Below, piece after piece: positions 17,027 to 26,224 of a stretch of DNA of 64,000 nucleotides. The stretch covers positions 1-64,000 of the forward strand of contig JBDXGZ010000002.1 in assembly GCA_039989855.1 (NCBI GenBank), in the 5' to 3' direction. Origin of the DNA: CALFVT01 sp039989855. GTDB lineage: Bacteria; Pseudomonadota; Alphaproteobacteria; Caulobacterales; Maricaulaceae. The translations under genes were made by a program, and so were the position numbers. Numbering within the stretch: position 1 is the stretch's first letter; the number at the start of each line of letters is the position of its first letter. The notes beneath the pieces are model-generated. The model was not told the origin of the DNA, did no database searches, and saw only the letters and a list, made by a program, of their open reading frames with translations.

Positions 17027-18729
17027 AGCTCTTTCGGATAGATCGGGCGAATGTCCACAGGGATTTTATCAAAGCCTTCTAGGATGCTAATCGCCAGATC
17101 GTCGACCTTTGCATAGTCTACAAGGAAAGCTTGGGCTTGGTCATAATCGCCGTCCCCTTGCACTATGACAAATTTCGCCGTGAGGTCAGAGATAGCCTGC
17201 GCGAGCTTATCATAATCAACACGGAAACGGTTCAACTCTTCATCCCACGTTACAGCTCCAACTTCGCGGTAATAGCTATATTGGATAGCTGCGCCTTTTG
17301 CATGAGCCGCCGCGAGACCAAAGCGCATGGAGCGGAAGAGGCCTGAGAAATAAGTCGCAAGAAACGCGTCTCTTTCACTGGCTGGGATTTCACCGCGCTC
17401 AATCATATAGAGCACATTATAAGCGCCCATGACGTCGGCTTTGCCTTCCTCTAATCCAGAGTAAAGCTCTTTTAGTTCTGCTGTGACAGTGGTTTTAACG
17501 CCGTTCTTGGTGATCGTGCCGGGGCCGAGGCTATGAGATAATTCGTGAAACAAGGTCGCGTAGGACATGAACTTCTTGTCGGTAATCGCAGCTTGCTCTT
17601 TCACCAAAAGATTAGCGGCAATCGGGGCGAGGATACGGTCATATTTCGCGCCGAGGACATTATTTAAGATAACTTTTTTAGCGCCCTTGGCTTCGCGTAC
17701 ACGCTCATCATTGGGCAAGTTAAAGGCGATGGTTTGCACGCCGTTGACATTATCGCCGCCGCCTTGGATTTGGTAGGTCACTGCGATGGGGCTGGCAAAA
17801 CCGCGTTGGAAGTTTTTATAGCTTTCCGCTACAGGTAAGTTCTCTTCCATATCGCGAAGATAGTTTTTATATTTCGCGAGGGCCGCCGATTCTTCGGGGT
17901 TCTTGATCGTGACGAAGCTTTCATACGCGGTCTTATAGCCGAACAGGCCGTCGTCATAGGTTTCGTAAGGGCCAATGGCGACTTCGATATTGCCTTCAAG
18001 ATCCATCCAAGCCAGCTCAGACTCGTAATAGTCATCGCTTAAAAATGCGTCGGCGCGGAGCGTAAGGAAACGTTTTAATGTGGGTTCTTCGGATAGGTCT
18101 GCCGCTTCGCGGAGTAATGTGGACGCTTTCGTGAGAGGGCCCTTAAAGGCTCTGGAATATGGAACGGCGATCAATTTATCGTCTTTACGACGGATGATAG
18201 TATAGCCAGATTTAAACGCATCCGCTTGTTTTGGGTGATCGGCGATCCACTGGTTAAATTCTTCGCGAGTGATGTCTTCAGGATAAAATCCATTCCCTGC
18301 GGGACAGGGTGTATCGCCAAAGAACGGTTGGTTCTGCGCCAGCTCATCGCAACGCTTGAAGTAAAGGTTGAACAACCGTGTGAGGTCTTTGGCATCGACC
18401 TGTCCGCTCTCAGCGATTGTCTTACGAACCTTGCCGTAATCTGCCGTCATTTGGATACGGTAAATTTGCGTCATGAGTTTGCTAGCTTGGATCAATTTAT
18501 TGACGACAGCGACTTCGCTTGGCGATAGGAAGGACGTATCCACATCATCCATCTTAATTGCGGCATATTTTTTAAACTGTGCCTTCGCATTATAAGCGTC
18601 CGCCTGAGGTGCTTCAGCGGCTTCAAAGACAGGTTTATCGGCTGTTGGCGGTGTGATATCGACCGCCTTATCTGCGTTGCAGGCAGCTAACAATAAAAAG
18701 GATGCGGATGTGAGTAATATAAGGCGCAT
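17023..18729 (-). CDS. M49-like zinc metallopeptidase lipoprotein
   Basis: 568 residues. Lipoprotein signal MRLILLTSASFLLLAAC with the lipidated Cys at about 17; SD GGAG upstream of the ATG. The zinc-binding motif HELSH (395-399) followed by SLGPGT, and the downstream ligand motif LEEGKADVMG (Glu427/428), match the bacterial branch of dipeptidyl-peptidase III-like (M49) gluzincins, where HEXXH (or HEXXGH) and EExxA/KxD supply the ligands. It would be anchored in the envelope, facing the periplasm. Activity on peptides is inferred from family only; related proteins are often annotated simply as Zn-dependent hydrolases. It follows the HIT gene on the same strand with a 9-bp gap. Confidence 0.8.
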   Translation of the reverse strand: MRLILLTSASFLLLAACNADKAVDITPPTADKPVFEAAEAPQADAYNAKAQFKKYAAIKMDDVDTSFLSPSEVAVVNKLIQASKLMTQIYRIQMTADYGKVRKTIAESGQVDAKDLTRLFNLYFKRCDELAQNQPFFGDTPCPAGNGFYPEDITREEFNQWIADHPKQADAFKSGYTIIRRKDDKLIAVPYSRAFKGPLTKASTLLREAADLSEEPTLKRFLTLRADAFLSDDYYESELAWMDLEGNIEVAIGPYETYDDGLFGYKTAYESFVTIKNPEESAALAKYKNYLRDMEENLPVAESYKNFQRGFASPIAVTYQIQGGGDNVNGVQTIAFNLPNDERVREAKGAKKVILNNVLGAKYDRILAPIAANLLVKEQAAITDKKFMSYATLFHELSHSLGPGTITKNGVKTTVTAELKELYSGLEEGKADVMGAYNVLYMIERGEIPASERDAFLATYFSGLFRSMRFGLAAAHAKGAAIQYSYYREVGAVTWDEELNRFRVDYDKLAQAISDLTAKFVIVQGDGDYDQAQAFLVDYAKVDDLAISILEGFDKIPVDIRPIYPKEL

Positions 18730-18738
18730 TTTGGTCTC

Positions 18739-19170
18739 CTAAAGGGCAGCGCGGATAAGCGCGGCGATTGACTCAAGGTCTTTCGTGTCGGCCATAGCAT
18801 CTGCGGCGTGGCCTTTCAATTCATCTCCCGTGTAACGCGGTATTATATGGACATGGGTATGAAATACGGTTTGCCCTGCGGGGGCGCCGTTAAATTGCGT
18901 CACGACAATTCCGTCAGGGCTGAGGGCTGTTTTAACCGCTGCCGTGACGCGCTGCACGGCTCCGAACAGACGGCCAATATCTTTAGGGGCGACCTCGAGC
19001 AAATTACGCGACGGCGTTCTTGGAATGACGAGCACATGCCCTTTTGATTGTGGGAAGGCGTCCATAATGACAAGCACCGCGCCGTCCTCATAGACTTTCA
19101 CGCAGGGCATCTCCCCGCGCATGATTTTAGCGAAAATATTATTGCTGTCGTAAGTTCCAGAGAGTGACAT
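18739..19170 (-). CDS. HIT-family nucleotide hydrolase
   Basis: 143 residues with the histidine triad HTHVHIIPRY near residue 102 and the usual N-terminal pattern NNIFAKIMRGEMPCVKVYED, GHVLVIPRTPSRNLLE. This is the HinT-like branch, which hydrolyses nucleoside phosphoramidates and related adenylates in the cytosol. Likely first gene of a two-gene unit with the M49-like lipoprotein; no functional link is obvious. Confidence 0.92.
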   Translation of the reverse strand: MSLSGTYDSNNIFAKIMRGEMPCVKVYEDGAVLVIMDAFPQSKGHVLVIPRTPSRNLLEVAPKDIGRLFGAVQRVTAAVKTALSPDGIVVTQFNGAPAGQTVFHTHVHIIPRYTGDELKGHAADAMADTKDLESIAALIRAAL

Positions 19171-19251
19171 AGCTAAGGGCCTTTATTGCGTTTCTAGCGA
19201 AACAGATAGTCTGCATGAAACAAAATAGAAAGAAAGATTTTGGCGAAGGCT

Positions 19252-19947
19252 TTAAGGGTTTAGTCGAGTTTTTTCTATTTTGGAAAAAAACCGTTTTTCA
19301 CGACAATATATACCGTCTTGGGCAACGCATGTTTTGAATGAAAACATTATGCGGTTGACTTCACCTTTAATATTTTCAATCGGCACATAAGCTAATTGTT
19401 TGTGTCGACTGTCGATGCTGTTATCACGATTGTCACCCATAACAAATATATGCCCCTCTGGAACGAAAAATACACCTGTATTATCCGACCGACCATTATC
19501 CGACCGTTCGTAAATTTCATAAGGTGCTGTGTTATCAGTGAGCTGTTCTTTATATAATGTGACTTGGACTTTTTGTTGCCGAGCAGAAAAATAGGTGCGC
19601 GACCCCAAGGCATCACGATTAACAAGTTGATCGTTCAGATATAAACGGCCCTGCTTGATTTCAATTTTATCGCCTGATAAACCTATGGTGCGTTTTACCA
19701 TTAGAATGCCCGATGATGGGTTTTTGAAAACGATGACTTTACCGCGTTCTGGGACTTTATTTTTGCTAAAGGCATAGGCGTGCTTATTGACCTGAAAATG
19801 ATCGCCGACGTTAAGGGTCGGGGTCATACTTTCAGCATGAATTTTGTAATGTCCGCCTAAAGGTGGGAATATGGTCATGAATAAAAAGGCAACGATAGTG
19901 AAGGCCAGTAGGGATAGTGCAAAACCTATCTTTGTCATGAGCTTCAT
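19252..19947 (-). CDS. lepB: Signal peptidase I (S26)
   Basis: 231 residues. One N-terminal membrane segment (about 8-30), then the catalytic Ser40 in HAESMTPTL, Lys85 in ILMVKRTIGL, and the conserved GDNRDNSIDSR box. It cleaves Sec/Tat signal peptides on the periplasmic side. The usual lepB neighbour rnc is absent; instead the gene overlaps by 4 bp with a FemAB/GNAT-like gene, so it may be an additional, specialised signal peptidase. Its 3' end is AT-richer than the rest and carries a C-terminal Cys pair (TCVAQDGIYC). Confidence 0.88.
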   Translation of the reverse strand: MKLMTKIGFALSLLAFTIVAFLFMTIFPPLGGHYKIHAESMTPTLNVGDHFQVNKHAYAFSKNKVPERGKVIVFKNPSSGILMVKRTIGLSGDKIEIKQGRLYLNDQLVNRDALGSRTYFSARQQKVQVTLYKEQLTDNTAPYEIYERSDNGRSDNTGVFFVPEGHIFVMGDNRDNSIDSRHKQLAYVPIENIKGEVNRIMFSFKTCVAQDGIYCREKRFFSKIEKTRLNP

Positions 19948-21089
19948 GTGTCCCCTTTCTTAAAAGGCGTATGGGCCCCAAGAATTTTCACTTCATGATC
20001 TACGGCAAGGCGTTCGCGTGTCAAGTAATCTGCGACGGCGTTATGAAGGCCTGGCTCGGCAAGATAATGAGCTGACGTGGTGACTATGGGCTCATAGCCT
20101 CTTGCGAGCTTATGCTCCCCTTGCGCACCCGCCTCGACCTTGGGAAGGCCAAGCTCGATACCCGCTTCGATAGCTTGATAATAACACAGCTCGAAATGCA
20201 GGAACGGCTTATGGGCGAGGCTTCCCCAACTACGGCCATAAAGCGCGTCGGAGCCAATAAAGTTCAGCGCGCTGGCAAAGGGCGTATCGTCATCATAGGC
20301 CATGACCAATAAAATATCGTCGCGCATAACATCATGAAGGCGGGCAAAAAACTCACGGTTGAGATAGGCCTGCCCCCATTTGCGCGTGCTCGTATCTATG
20401 TAGCATTGATAAAACAGGTCCCAATGCTCGGCCCGAATGTCATCCCCGCGTAGGCGTTTGATCTCAATCCCCTCTTGAGCCGCTTTGCGCTCTTTGCGAA
20501 TATTTTTGCGCTTGCGCGACGCGAGACTGGCGAGAAATCCGTCAAAACCATCATAGTCTCGATTGATGAAATGAAATTGGCGGTCACGTCTTAAGAGGTA
20601 ATTAGCCTGTTCAAACGCCGTGCGGTCATCATCCGTTAAAAAGGTCGCGTGAACCCCAGAAAAACCCTGCTGGAGTGTAATCTGTTGCAACGCATTGGCG
20701 AGGGCTTTTTTATTGTCATCCGAGTTCGCCAAAAGACGCGGGCTCGTCACGGGCGTAAAGGGCACGGCGCATTGTAGCTTGGGGTAATAATTAGCGCCTG
20801 CGCGGTGGAGCGCATCGGCCCAGCCGTGATCAAAGACATATTCCCCGCGACTATGGGATTTTGCGTAAAGCGGCGCGGCTCCAACCACCTGTCCCGCCTC
20901 ATCCTCCAGCCAAAGGTGAAGCGGTTGCCAGCCTGTCTTCGCGCTGACGCAACCGCTCTCTTCCAAGGCATTGAGAAATTTCCACGTTAGAAATGGATGT
21001 GTCCCCGCAGGTAAAAGACCGTCCCAATCCGTCTCGGAAACGTCCGAGATACGGTTTAAGAGTGCGGCAGTGTAGGCGGGACTATCCAT
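19944..21089 (-). CDS. GNAT/FemAB-like acyltransferase (DUF482 family)
   Basis: 381 residues, cytosolic, matching the DUF482 (peptidogalycan biosynthesis/FemAB-like) family: WDGLLPAGTHPFLTWKFLNALEESG at the start, the DHGWADALHRAGANYYPKL segment, RKRKNIRKERKAA, and SWGSLAHKPFLHFELCYYQ near the C-terminus. Members have two GNAT-like folds; substrate is not established. The start ATG is 26 bp after the RidA stop, and the stop overlaps the lepB start by 4 bp, so ridA, this gene and lepB may be one operon. Confidence 0.82.
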   Translation of the reverse strand: MDSPAYTAALLNRISDVSETDWDGLLPAGTHPFLTWKFLNALEESGCVSAKTGWQPLHLWLEDEAGQVVGAAPLYAKSHSRGEYVFDHGWADALHRAGANYYPKLQCAVPFTPVTSPRLLANSDDNKKALANALQQITLQQGFSGVHATFLTDDDRTAFEQANYLLRRDRQFHFINRDYDGFDGFLASLASRKRKNIRKERKAAQEGIEIKRLRGDDIRAEHWDLFYQCYIDTSTRKWGQAYLNREFFARLHDVMRDDILLVMAYDDDTPFASALNFIGSDALYGRSWGSLAHKPFLHFELCYYQAIEAGIELGLPKVEAGAQGEHKLARGYEPIVTTSAHYLAEPGLHNAVADYLTRERLAVDHEVKILGAHTPFKKGDT

Positions 21090-21115
21090 AGGTATTTATA
21101 CGGCCCAGCTTGTCA

Positions 21116-21589
21116 TCAAGCCGTATCAATTTCGATAATCGCGTCAATCTCAACGGCGACATCAAGCGGTAAGCTCGGCGCGCTGACAGCAAAGCGGGCA
21201 TGGCGGCCTTTATCGCCAAATACGGCAACCATAATATCAGAACAACCATTGATGATTTGCGGAATATTGCCCTGTGTCGCGCTTGGGAGGGCTTGAACAA
21301 AGCCGCCAAGCTTCACGATACGTTTGACACGAGATAGATCTCCGCCGCAAGCCGCTTTCATTTGCGCAATGAGATTAAGCGCTGAGAGCCTCGCCGCCTC
21401 TTGTCCGCGCTCGACAGTGAGGTCTTCACCAAGTCGACCCCCGATAAAATTGTCACCAATTTTTGAAATCTGTCCCGAAATGAAGACCATATTTCCGCTT
21501 TGGACATAGCCAACATAATTGGCCACGGGCGCAGCGGCGATAGGAAGAGTTAATCCTAGTTTTTCGAGTTTTTGATCAATTTCAGACAT
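21116..21589 (-). CDS. RidA-family protein
   Basis: 157 residues of the RidA/YjgF fold, longer-type subgroup: PVANYVGYVQSGNMVFISGQ, GQEAARLSALNLIAQMKAA, and the C-terminal HARFAVSAPSLPLDVAVEID. RidA proteins deaminate reactive enamine/imine intermediates from amino-acid metabolism. The canonical RidA arginine is replaced by HARFAV context (Arg present before Phe), so imine deaminase activity is possible. First gene of a likely operon with the FemAB-like gene and lepB; divergent from the nitroreductase. Confidence 0.88.
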   Translation of the reverse strand: MSEIDQKLEKLGLTLPIAAAPVANYVGYVQSGNMVFISGQISKIGDNFIGGRLGEDLTVERGQEAARLSALNLIAQMKAACGGDLSRVKRIVKLGGFVQALPSATQGNIPQIINGCSDIMVAVFGDKGRHARFAVSAPSLPLDVAVEIDAIIEIDTA

Positions 21590-21649
21590 TCGCTTGTCTC
21601 CATGTGTAATTTTAGATTATTGACTTAGACGATTCATTCGGAGACGACC

Positions 21650-22261
21650 ATGCTAAATGTAGGTGATAATTTGCCACTCCCGCGCGCCCAGCCCGAGGTG
21701 AGCGCCTTTCTGGAGACGCGCCGCTCAAATTTGGCAAAACTTATGAAAGGGCCAGGGCCGAACGAGGCAGAAGTGTCTGACCTTTTAAAGATCGCCGCAC
21801 GTGTACCCGATCACCGTAAACTCGCCCCGTGGCGCTTTATTCTGTTTGAAGGCGAAGCCCGTCAAGCGATGGGCGAACATATTCGCAAAGCTCACGTCGC
21901 CGAAAACCCAGACACGTCGCTTGACCGTCAAATATTTGAAACTAATCGTTTCATGCGCGCGCCCTTGGTTGTGGGGGTGATTAGCTCACCGGTGGCCTGC
22001 CTACGCGGCACGCCAGAGTGGGAACAAGTACTGAGCGCAGGGGCGGTTTGCTATAATTTACTTCTCGCGGCTCAAGCCAAAGGCTTTGCGGCGCAGTGGC
22101 TGACCGAATGGTATAGCTATGATCCACGCGTTACAAAAGCGATGGGATTAGAGGAGACTGAACGGGTGGCTGGCCTTATCTTTATCGGGACAAGTGAAAC
22201 GGAGCCTGTTGAGCGGCCTCGCCCTAAGGTTGAAGATAAAATAACGCGGTGGAAAGTCTGA
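21650..22261 (+). CDS. Nitroreductase-family oxidoreductase
   Basis: 203 residues, FMN-binding nitroreductase fold of the compact YdjA type: FLETRRSNLAKLMKGPGPN, RVPDHRKLAPWRFILFEGEA, and the C-terminal GLIFIGTSETEPVERPRPK. A GGAG element lies upstream of the ATG. It likely reduces nitro or quinone-like substrates with NAD(P)H; the physiological substrate is unknown. Followed by a structured spacer (see 22284-22499). Confidence 0.9.
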   Translation: MLNVGDNLPLPRAQPEVSAFLETRRSNLAKLMKGPGPNEAEVSDLLKIAARVPDHRKLAPWRFILFEGEARQAMGEHIRKAHVAENPDTSLDRQIFETNRFMRAPLVVGVISSPVACLRGTPEWEQVLSAGAVCYNLLLAAQAKGFAAQWLTEWYSYDPRVTKAMGLEETERVAGLIFIGTSETEPVERPRPKVEDKITRWKV

Positions 22262-22283
22262 TAAAATATTGTTTTTCCACGAC

Positions 22284-22292
22284 TTATCCACA
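22284..22292 (+). promoter_or_regulatory. Perfect DnaA box
   Basis: TTATCCACA, the consensus high-affinity DnaA box, lies 22 bases after the nitroreductase stop in a convergent spacer. A single box does not make an origin; it may be a DnaA-titration or regulatory site, or chance. Confidence 0.45.
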
Positions 22293-22370
22293 TTTAAACG
22301 TCATATGTATGCTTTTAGTTACACAACCAGACGTAATGTTTAGGTTACGTTCATATTTATCGTTATAAGT

Positions 22371-22455
22371 GGCCCTCGGGAGTTAACTCGTTAACTTCAA
22401 GGGCCCTACACACTACCATGCGCCCCGTGTAGGAGTAGGGCCCGTTTTAACTTTT
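22371..22455 (+). ncRNA. Nested palindromes with terminator, possible small RNA or 3' element
   Basis: Two hairpins share the GGGCC(C) block. Hairpin 1: GGCCCT (22371-22376) pairs with AGGGCC (22400-22405) around a perfect inner palindrome AGTTAAC-tc-GTTAACT (22381-22396). Hairpin 2: GGGCCCTA (22401-22408) pairs with TAGGGCCC (22436-22443), with an inner CTACAC/GTGTAG option, followed by CGTTTTAACTTTTT. The two cannot both form fully, so this resembles an attenuator-like switch, or a stand-alone RNA with a terminator. It lies between convergent genes, so no downstream + gene is controlled; a small RNA or a structured nitroreductase 3' UTR is the likelier reading. CGTAA-N8-TTACG (22332-22349) lies just upstream. 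Confidence 0.45.
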
Positions 22456-22477
22456 TCGATGATTTCAATGATATTAT

Positions 22478-22499
22478 AACCCGCTTATTCAAGCGGGTT
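22478..22499. terminator. Hairpin between nitroreductase and mccA
   Basis: AACCCGCTT-attc-AAGCGGGTT is a perfect 9-bp stem. T-runs on both sides are short, so it may end transcription weakly in both directions; it is 43 bases after the mccA stop. Confidence 0.55.
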
Positions 22500-22541
22500 T
22501 GATAGTCTTTAACAAGGTTTGACGAGCTTAAGGCTTAGGCG

Positions 22542-24593
22542 TTAAGCTTTGGGCGTTTCGACTTTTTCAAGCTCCAACAGAATATCCCCATCCGCCACAA
22601 GCGCCCCTGTTTCCACTGTGAGGCTTTCAACAATTCCGTCCCGCGGGGCCTCAAGCGTCATTTCCATTTTCATCGCTTCCATGATGATCAACGGGTCGCC
22701 CGCTTTGACACTCGCGCCGACCTTGGTTTTAACCGCGATGATCTTACCGGGCATGGGGGCGGTGAGGGAGTCGGCGGAGGATTTTGACGTCGCATCTACA
22801 GTATGGAAAAATGGAACGAAGATTCCGCTAGCCTCTTTTTGGATAAGAACTCCGTCATCTAAAGTTAAAAAATGCCAGCTTCCTCTATGGTGCAAGATAG
22901 TTTCAATATCCTGTATAGGATAAGGGGCATCAGCGTCATGGATTTGTATAAATGTGTCATTTAATGATACTGTGATATATGTGTCGCCGCTCTCTATGAA
23001 TTCAACCTCTATAGAATTTCCGTTGCGAATGAACCAAACTCTTTCTCGGCTTGGAATGTTGTTCTTCCACCCTGTTTTGTCATCGAACGGTGTTGGGATT
23101 GATTTTAAACTTGGTGAGGGTTTATCATCAATGAGCTGGTCAGGTGTACCAGAAAAATAATGAGCGCCAGCTAATGCATATATGGCGTCTAATTGTAATA
23201 GATCAGGCCATATCAATATGTCTTGATGGTTTTCAATAAATCCAGTCGAGACGTTTCCAGCTTCGAAATCATCATGGTTTAAACAATTGAATAAAAATTG
23301 CCCGTTGCATGTTATCCCATCAATGTTGGTCGACATAATTCCAACTGAACATTGATGAATTGCTGACTCACGATTGTCTCCAAACCCAATGATTTTGGCA
23401 ATCATGGGGTCATAAAATGGAGTGATACGGTCACCTTCTTCTACACCTGAATCAATTCTATGGCGTTCACTATCATTAGTTCCCCAATCTGCGAAATTCG
23501 CCCCTATTGATATTGTCCCAATACTCGGCAGAAAGTCATTCGCAGGGTCTTCGGCGTAAAGCCGCGCTTCAACCGCGTGGCCTTGCATTTTAATCTCTTT
23601 TTGCTTCGGGAGTTTTTCCCCTTGAGCGACGCGGATTTGTAGCTCGACGAGATCAAGCCCTGTGATCATTTCTGTCACAGGATGTTCCACTTGCAGGCGG
23701 GTGTTCATTTCCATGAACCAGAAACCGTCTTTTTTAAGCTTACCTGACCCGTCGACAATAAATTCGACGGTGCCCGCGCCGACATAGTTCACGGCTTTGG
23801 CCGCATTGACCGCCGCGTCTGTCATAGCTTTACGCACTACGTCGGTCATGCCGGGGGCAGGGGCTTCTTCAATCACCTTTTGGTGGCGACGCTGCAAGGA
23901 GCAATCGCGCTCAAACATATGCACCACATTACCGTGGGTGTCGCCAAACACTTGCACTTCGATATGGCGCGGAGAGGTGATATATTTCTCAATCAGAACA
24001 TCTTGATTGCCAAAGCTTGATTTCGCTTCGCGTTGGCAAGAGGCAAGATCATCGAGGAAGTCTTCGGCGCGTTCGACCTTGCGCATACCCTTGCCGCCGC
24101 CGCCTGCAACAGCCTTAATCAGAACAGGATATCCTATCATCCCCGCTTTCGCCTTGAGGAGCTTCGGGTCTTGATCTTTGCCGTGATAGCCGGGAGTGAT
24201 CGGAACTCCCGCCGCGTCCATTAATTTCTTCGCCGCGTCTTTGAGGCCCATAGCCTCCATGCTCTCAGGGCGAGGACCAATAAAGATAAGCCCCGCCTTG
24301 TCGCAAGCGCGAACGAAGTCAGGATTTTCCGATAGAAAGCCGTAACCCGGATGCACCGCGTCCGAACCTGTTTCCTTAGCCGCAGCGATGAGTTTTTCCA
24401 TCACCAGATAGCTCTCCACCGCAGGAGACGGGCCAATATGCACCGCTTCGTCCGCGAGACGCACATGCAAAGCCTTACGGTCTGCATCGGAATAGACGGC
24501 CACAGTCGCAATGCCCATTTTACGTGCGGTCTTAATCACGCGGCAAGCAATCTCTCCGCGATTAGCAATCAGGATTTTTGTGATTTTTTTCAT
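22542..24593 (-). CDS. mccA: Methylcrotonyl-CoA carboxylase alpha (biotin) subunit
   Basis: 683 residues. Biotin carboxylase domain (1-450) with KILIANRGEIACRVIKTARK, the ATP-grasp loop AVAGGGGKGMR, CSLQRRHQKVIEEAPAP and EMNTRLQVEHPVTE. A linker/BT region follows, then a biotinyl domain with the biotin attachment site EAMKMEM (Lys642). Together with the mccB partner 11 bp upstream it carboxylates 3-methylcrotonyl-CoA in leucine degradation. Assignment to MCC rather than propionyl-CoA carboxylase rests on the beta subunit. A block of about 730 bases (about 22800-23530, residues about 355-598) is strikingly AT-rich compared with the flanks, suggesting a recombinant segment. Confidence 0.88.
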   Translation of the reverse strand: MKKITKILIANRGEIACRVIKTARKMGIATVAVYSDADRKALHVRLADEAVHIGPSPAVESYLVMEKLIAAAKETGSDAVHPGYGFLSENPDFVRACDKAGLIFIGPRPESMEAMGLKDAAKKLMDAAGVPITPGYHGKDQDPKLLKAKAGMIGYPVLIKAVAGGGGKGMRKVERAEDFLDDLASCQREAKSSFGNQDVLIEKYITSPRHIEVQVFGDTHGNVVHMFERDCSLQRRHQKVIEEAPAPGMTDVVRKAMTDAAVNAAKAVNYVGAGTVEFIVDGSGKLKKDGFWFMEMNTRLQVEHPVTEMITGLDLVELQIRVAQGEKLPKQKEIKMQGHAVEARLYAEDPANDFLPSIGTISIGANFADWGTNDSERHRIDSGVEEGDRITPFYDPMIAKIIGFGDNRESAIHQCSVGIMSTNIDGITCNGQFLFNCLNHDDFEAGNVSTGFIENHQDILIWPDLLQLDAIYALAGAHYFSGTPDQLIDDKPSPSLKSIPTPFDDKTGWKNNIPSRERVWFIRNGNSIEVEFIESGDTYITVSLNDTFIQIHDADAPYPIQDIETILHHRGSWHFLTLDDGVLIQKEASGIFVPFFHTVDATSKSSADSLTAPMPGKIIAVKTKVGASVKAGDPLIIMEAMKMEMTLEAPRDGIVESLTVETGALVADGDILLELEKVETPKA

Positions 24594-24604
24594 CTCAATT
24601 ATCC

Positions 24605-26194
24605 TTACATCCGAAACACGCCAAAGCGTGTCTCCTCTTTCGGGGAATTGGCGGCCATGGCTAGACCTAATCCTAAGATGCGGCGCGTATCAGTTGGGGC
24701 GATAATGCCGTCATCCCATAGTCTGGCGCTGGAGTAATAAGGGTGGCCTTCATGCTCATATTTTTCGCGGATGGGGGCTTTGAAGGCTTCAAGCTCCTCC
24801 TCGCTCCACCCGTCAGAACCTTTGGTCACGGTGGCCAGAACGCTCGCCGCTTGCTCGCCGCCCATCACAGAAATACGGGCGTTGGGCCACATAAATAAGA
24901 GCCGCGGATCATAGGCGCGGCCACACATGCCGTAATTCCCTGCGCCGTAAGAGCCGCCGACAATGATGGTGAATTTAGGAACTTTCGCGCAAGACACGGC
25001 ATGAACCATCTTCGCGCCGTTCTTGGCAATGCCGCCCGACTCGGCCTTAGAGCCAACCATAAAGCCTGTGATATTTTGTAGAAAGACAAGCGGGATATTG
25101 CGTTGCGAACAGAGCTCGACGAAATGCGCACCCTTGAGCGCACTTTCAGAGAACAGCACGCCATTATTGCCGATAATCCCCACTTGATAGCCGTGGATTT
25201 TGGCAAAGCCGCAAACGAGCGTTTCGCCGTAAAGTTTTTTAAATTCATGAAACTTGGACCCGTCAACAATCCGCGCGATAATCTCTCGCACATCGACGGG
25301 TTGGCGTGGGTCTTTCGGGATAATACCGAGCAGCTCATCTTCATCATATAAAGGCGCGTCCGCCGCGTCTGGATTATAAGCTTTATCCGCCGCGCCTAGC
25401 GTATCAACCGCGTCGCGCGCAATCGAGAGGGCGTGGGCGTCATTGACCGCCAGATGATCGACCACGCCAGATGTTTTGGCGTGGAGCATGCCGCCGCCGA
25501 GACTTTCCGCGTCAATATCTTCGCCCGTCGCCGCTTTGACAAGTGGTGGCCCTGCGAGAAATATTGTCCCTTGATCTTGGACAATAATGCTCTCGTCGGC
25601 CATAGCAGGGACGTAAGCGCCGCCCGCCGTGCAAGAGCCCATGACCACGGCAATTTGCGGAATGCCTTGCGCGCTCATATTGGCTTGATTGTAAAAACAG
25701 CGCCCGAAATGATCGCGGTCAGGGAAGACTTCCGCTTGGCGGGGAAGGTTCGCGCCGCCGCTATCGACAAGGTAAATGCAAGGCAAATGGTTCGCCGCTG
25801 CAATGTCTTGTGCGCGCCCTTGTTTTTTCGTGGTGAGAGGGAAATAGCTCCCGCCTTTGACCGTGGGGTCATTACATATAATCATGACTTCGCGGCCAGC
25901 GACACGACCAATGCCTGTGATCAACCCTGCCGCGGGGACGTTTTCGGGATAGACCTCATAGGCGGCAAATTGTGACAGCTCTAGGAACGGCGTTCCGGGG
26001 TCTAGCAGGCGCTCGACGCGCTCTCGGGGGAGGAGTTTGCCCCGTGATAAATGTTTTTCCCGCGCGCGTTCCGATCCACCTTGGGCGATGACTCCGACTT
26101 TCTCGCGCAGATCATCCACAAGCGCACGCATATGATCGGCGTTCTCGCGAAAGGCGGGACTGTCAGGATTTATCTTTGTTGGGAGTTTTGGCAT
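24605..26194 (-). CDS. mccB: Methylcrotonyl-CoA carboxylase beta (carboxyltransferase)
   Basis: 529 residues, crotonase-superfamily carboxyltransferase with N and C halves. MCC-type signatures: [20 protein letters not shown], then [19 protein letters not shown], the [19 protein letters not shown] oxyanion region, [19 protein letters not shown], and [18 protein letters not shown]. The size and the N-terminal [11 protein letters not shown] pattern fit MccB better than PccB. It receives CO2 from carboxybiotin on MccA. First gene of the mccB-mccA operon, divergent from an MBL-fold gene, with a perfect inverted repeat in the shared promoter region. Confidence 0.92.
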   Translation of the reverse strand: MPKLPTKINPDSPAFRENADHMRALVDDLREKVGVIAQGGSERAREKHLSRGKLLPRERVERLLDPGTPFLELSQFAAYEVYPENVPAAGLITGIGRVAGREVMIICNDPTVKGGSYFPLTTKKQGRAQDIAAANHLPCIYLVDSGGANLPRQAEVFPDRDHFGRCFYNQANMSAQGIPQIAVVMGSCTAGGAYVPAMADESIIVQDQGTIFLAGPPLVKAATGEDIDAESLGGGMLHAKTSGVVDHLAVNDAHALSIARDAVDTLGAADKAYNPDAADAPLYDEDELLGIIPKDPRQPVDVREIIARIVDGSKFHEFKKLYGETLVCGFAKIHGYQVGIIGNNGVLFSESALKGAHFVELCSQRNIPLVFLQNITGFMVGSKAESGGIAKNGAKMVHAVSCAKVPKFTIIVGGSYGAGNYGMCGRAYDPRLLFMWPNARISVMGGEQAASVLATVTKGSDGWSEEELEAFKAPIREKYEHEGHPYYSSARLWDDGIIAPTDTRRILGLGLAMAANSPKEETRFGVFRM

Positions 26195-26224
26195 GCATGT
26201 CTCTTTAATTTTAACCAGATGTAT

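Noticed and set aside
22284..22292. Replication origin at the DnaA box
   Set aside because: Only one box, no cluster, and none of the usual alphaproteobacterial origin neighbours (hemE, dnaA, parAB) nearby.
22383..22394. CtrA site in the 22.3 kb spacer
   Set aside because: The two TTAA half-sites are only 4 bp apart, whereas CtrA needs 7.
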